Of a DNA stretch of 6,897 bases, positions 4,772 to 6,897 are shown one piece after another. The stretch covers positions 1 to 6,897 of the forward strand of contig CABUQK010000104.1 in the NCBI GenBank assembly GCA_902493615.1, in the 5' to 3' direction. The position numbers and the translations under genes were made by a program. Position 1 is the stretch's first letter. Each line of letters starts with the position of its first letter. The stretch comes from an uncultured Collinsella sp. GTDB lineage: Bacteria > Actinomycetota > Coriobacteriia > Coriobacteriales > Coriobacteriaceae. The notes below the pieces were generated by a model. That model worked only from the letters and a program-made list of their open reading frames with translations, did no database searches and was not told where the DNA came from.

Positions 4772-6897
4772 TTAGTCGTCGTCGCTCGCACCCAGCTGTT
4801 GCAGCAGCATGAGTGCCGCGGCCACGGGGCCGGTGCCGTCGTTGGCGTCGAGGCCGCGACCCAGGCCGCTGCCCGCGCCGGCGCCCGCCTTGTAGGGCAC
4901 CGACAGCTTGCGGCTCTTAGGGAAGTTCACCGCGCCGTACCGGTTCTTAAGCTCAAAGGCCACCTTCTTGGGCACGTCGACGCCCAAAAACGTGATGCGG
5001 CCGCCACTGAGCGTGACGCTCTCGAGCCCCAGACGCTCGCCGCGAATGCGGATGCGCGCGCGATTGAACAGGTTGAGTCCCGCCAACGGCAGCTCGCCAT
5101 GCGCGGCTTCGGTCTCCTCCTGCACCTCATCGATGCTCTCCAAGTCCTCGGCCGCTGCGAGCTTGCGGTACACGAGCACGCGCTGATCCACCGCCGACAG
5201 GTACTCCTCGGACAAGAAGTAGTCGGCCGGCAGGTTAATACCCACGCTCGCCGCCTCCACGCCGGCGTCGTCATCGCCGCGCGCCTCGGCCACGGCCTGG
5301 CCCAGCATCTGCGTAAACAGGTCAAAGCCCACGCTCGACAGGTTGCCGTGCTGCTCGGCTCCCATAAGCGAGCCGGCGCCGCGAATCTCCAGGTCGCGCA
5401 TGGCGATGCGCATGCCGCTGCCCAGGTCCTGGAACTCGGAAAGTGCGGTCAGGCGCGCCGTCGCCTCCTCGGTGAGCGGCAGCTCGCCCGGGAACATAAA
5501 GTACGCGTAGGCCTGCGTGGCAGAACGGCCCACACGGCCCTTGAGCTGGTAGAGCTGTGCCAGACCCAGGCGCTGCGAGTCCTCGATGATGAGCGTGTTG
5601 GCGGTCGCGTTGTCGATGCCGCTCTCCACGATGGTCGTGGCGACGAGCACGTCAATCTTCTTGGTCGCGAACTCGATCATCACGTCCTCGACCTCGCGCG
5701 GGCTCATCTTGCCGTGCGCCACGCCCACGCGCGCCTCGGGCGCGGCCTCGTGCACGCGCGCCACGGCGTCATCGATGGTCTTGACGCGGTTGGACACGTA
5801 ATACACCTGACCGCCGCGGCCCACCTCCAGGCGAGTCGCCGCGCTCACCACATCGGGGTCGTACTCCCCCACGTGCACGATCACGGGACGACGCCCGGTC
5901 GGCGGCGTCGTGATCAGGCTCATGTCGCGCACGCCACTCGTGGCCATCTGCATGGTACGCGGAATGGGCGTTGCCGAAAGCGTGAGCACGTCGATCTGCT
6001 CGCGCAGGTTCTTGAGCTGCTCCTTGTGCTGCACGCCAAAGCGCTGTTCCTCGTCGATAATCACCAGGCCCAGGTTCTTGGGGTTCACATCGGCCGAAAG
6101 CAGGCGGTGCGTGCCGATGAGCACATCGATCGTGCCCTCGGCAAATGCCTTGAGCGCGCGCTTCTGCTGCGCCGGCGTGCGGAAGCGGCTGAGCACCTCA
6201 ACCTCGAGGCCAAACGGAGCAAAGCGCTCAAAGAACGTCTCGTAGTGTTGCTGGGCAAGAATGGTCGTGGGGCAGAGCACCATGACCTGGCGGCCGGAGT
6301 CCACGCACTTAAACGCCGCGCGCAGGGCAACCTCGGTCTTGCCGAAGCCCACGTCGCCGCACAGCAGGCGGTCCATGGGCTTGGGCGCCTCCATGTCGGC
6401 CTTAATGTCGGCGATGGCCTCCAGCTGGTCGCGCGTCTCGTCGTAGGGGAAGCTCTCCTCCATCTCAATCTGCTCGGGCGTGTCGGGCGGACAGACGATA
6501 CCGGTAATCGACGAGCGGCGCGTATACAGGTCGACCAGATCAAACGCCAGCTTTTTGGCGTTCTTGCGCGCCTTGTTGGTGGCACGCGTCCAGTCGGCGG
6601 TATTGAGCCTGGTCAGGCGCGGCTTGTCGCCGTCGGGGCCAACATAGCGTGTGATGCGATCGACCTGCTCGAGCGGCACGTAGAGCTTGTCGCCGTCGGC
6701 ATATTCCAGCAAAAAGTAGTCGCGCTCCTTGCCGCCCACTTCCTGGCGCGCGATCTCGCTAAAGAGCGCGATGCCGTGGGTAGCGTGCACCACGTAGTCG
6801 CCCGGCTTAAACGGGAAGGTGATCTGCGTGATGTCAACCTTGCGGCGGCTGCGCGCGCGGTTGGCATCCATGCGGGCGTTGAGGTCGGCGATCGAGA
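4772..6897 (-). CDS. mfd: Transcription-repair coupling factor Mfd, C-terminal part (5' end outside window)
   Basis: Mfd binds stalled RNA polymerase, pushes it off by DNA translocation and recruits UvrA for nucleotide excision repair. The frame is open to the right edge, so the true start and the N-terminal UvrB-like part lie beyond 6897; an internal ATG at 6871 is not the start. Counting from that Met: RNA-polymerase-interacting (CarD-like) domain at 22-105 (FKPGDYVVHATHGIALF); helicase domain with Walker A GDVGFGKTE (172-180), motif Ia CPTTILAQQHYETF, DEEQ (273-276) and motif III SATPIPRT (299-306); second helicase lobe with GVAHGKMS (383-390), ATTIVESGID (411-420) and QLKGRVGRS (442-450); a TRG-like region about 480-530; and the C-terminal regulatory domain about 545-660. 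A glycine-rich linker (662-673) precedes the last helix. At least 707 codons are visible of a protein usually near 1,150. Stop is TAA at 4772-4774; no terminator follows before the PAP2 gene. Confidence 0.97.
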   Translation of the reverse strand, partial: SIADLNARMDANRARSRRKVDITQITFPFKPGDYVVHATHGIALFSEIARQEVGGKERDYFLLEYADGDKLYVPLEQVDRITRYVGPDGDKPRLTRLNTADWTRATNKARKNAKKLAFDLVDLYTRRSSITGIVCPPDTPEQIEMEESFPYDETRDQLEAIADIKADMEAPKPMDRLLCGDVGFGKTEVALRAAFKCVDSGRQVMVLCPTTILAQQHYETFFERFAPFGLEVEVLSRFRTPAQQKRALKAFAEGTIDVLIGTHRLLSADVNPKNLGLVIIDEEQRFGVQHKEQLKNLREQIDVLTLSATPIPRTMQMATSGVRDMSLITTPPTGRRPVIVHVGEYDPDVVSAATRLEVGRGGQVYYVSNRVKTIDDAVARVHEAAPEARVGVAHGKMSPREVEDVMIEFATKKIDVLVATTIVESGIDNATANTLIIEDSQRLGLAQLYQLKGRVGRSATQAYAYFMFPGELPLTEEATARLTALSEFQDLGSGMRIAMRDLEIRGAGSLMGAEQHGNLSSVGFDLFTQMLGQAVAEARGDDDAGVEAASVGINLPADYFLSEEYLSAVDQRVLVYRKLAAAEDLESIDEVQEETEAAHGELPLAGLNLFNRARIRIRGERLGLESVTLSGGRITFLGVDVPKKVAFELKNRYGAVNFPKSRKLSVPYKAGAGAGSGLGRGLDANDGTGPVAAALMLLQQLGASDDD

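Noticed and set aside
3411..4775. Long plus-strand open frame (454 codons) across the aldolase and PAP2 genes
   Set aside because: It crosses two well-supported genes on the other strand and the gap between them, with an Arg/His/Asp-rich product lacking recognisable domains. A shadow frame.
6869..6871. ATG 6871 as the start of a short Mfd-like protein
   Set aside because: The same frame stays open to the window edge with Mfd-like sequence (SIADLNARMDAN), so this Met is internal to a larger gene.

Overview
The window is GC-rich, gene-dense bacterial chromosome with strong G/C preference at third codon positions, and all six genes belong to known families. Gene style and protein sequences suggest a gut actinobacterium of the Coriobacteriia, possibly Collinsella. 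That placement is an impression from reading, not a database result. No tRNA, rRNA, CRISPR array, transposase or phage gene was seen.

Layout. Positions 1-170 hold no gene but contain several GC-rich inverted repeats, including a plausible terminator for the gene that follows. Positions 171-1163 (minus) encode a SIS-domain protein of the FrlB/FraB deglycase type, which cleave phosphorylated Amadori (sugar-amine) compounds. It is divergent from a HutC-type GntR regulator at 1369-2091 (plus). The 205-bp space between them carries three copies of a GCATACAA-type element placed around both predicted promoters. This is a textbook local regulator-target pair, but no transporter or kinase for the pathway lies in the window.

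Convergent with the regulator is a Pat/MnaT-type GNAT N-acetyltransferase (2113-2703, minus). The junction carries a short CAGGTT repeat and an unusually G-tract-rich plus strand. Upstream of the acetyltransferase, a strong 13-bp-stem terminator (2720-2762) ends a low-specificity L-threonine aldolase gene (2781-3806, minus). That gene is preceded by a PAP2 membrane phosphatase (3852-4715, minus) and by mfd, the transcription-repair coupling factor (4772 to beyond the right edge, minus).

How the genes work together. mfd, the PAP2 gene and the aldolase gene lie on one strand with gaps of 56 and 45 bp and no visible terminator between them, so they may share transcripts. Their functions (DNA repair, lipid or undecaprenyl phosphate metabolism, amino-acid metabolism) are unrelated. 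The SIS/GntR pair is the only clear functional module. I did not find a clearly undescribed system. The best leads are the operator arrangement of the SIS/GntR pair, the alternative RNA structures at the left end, and the G-tract-rich convergent junction.
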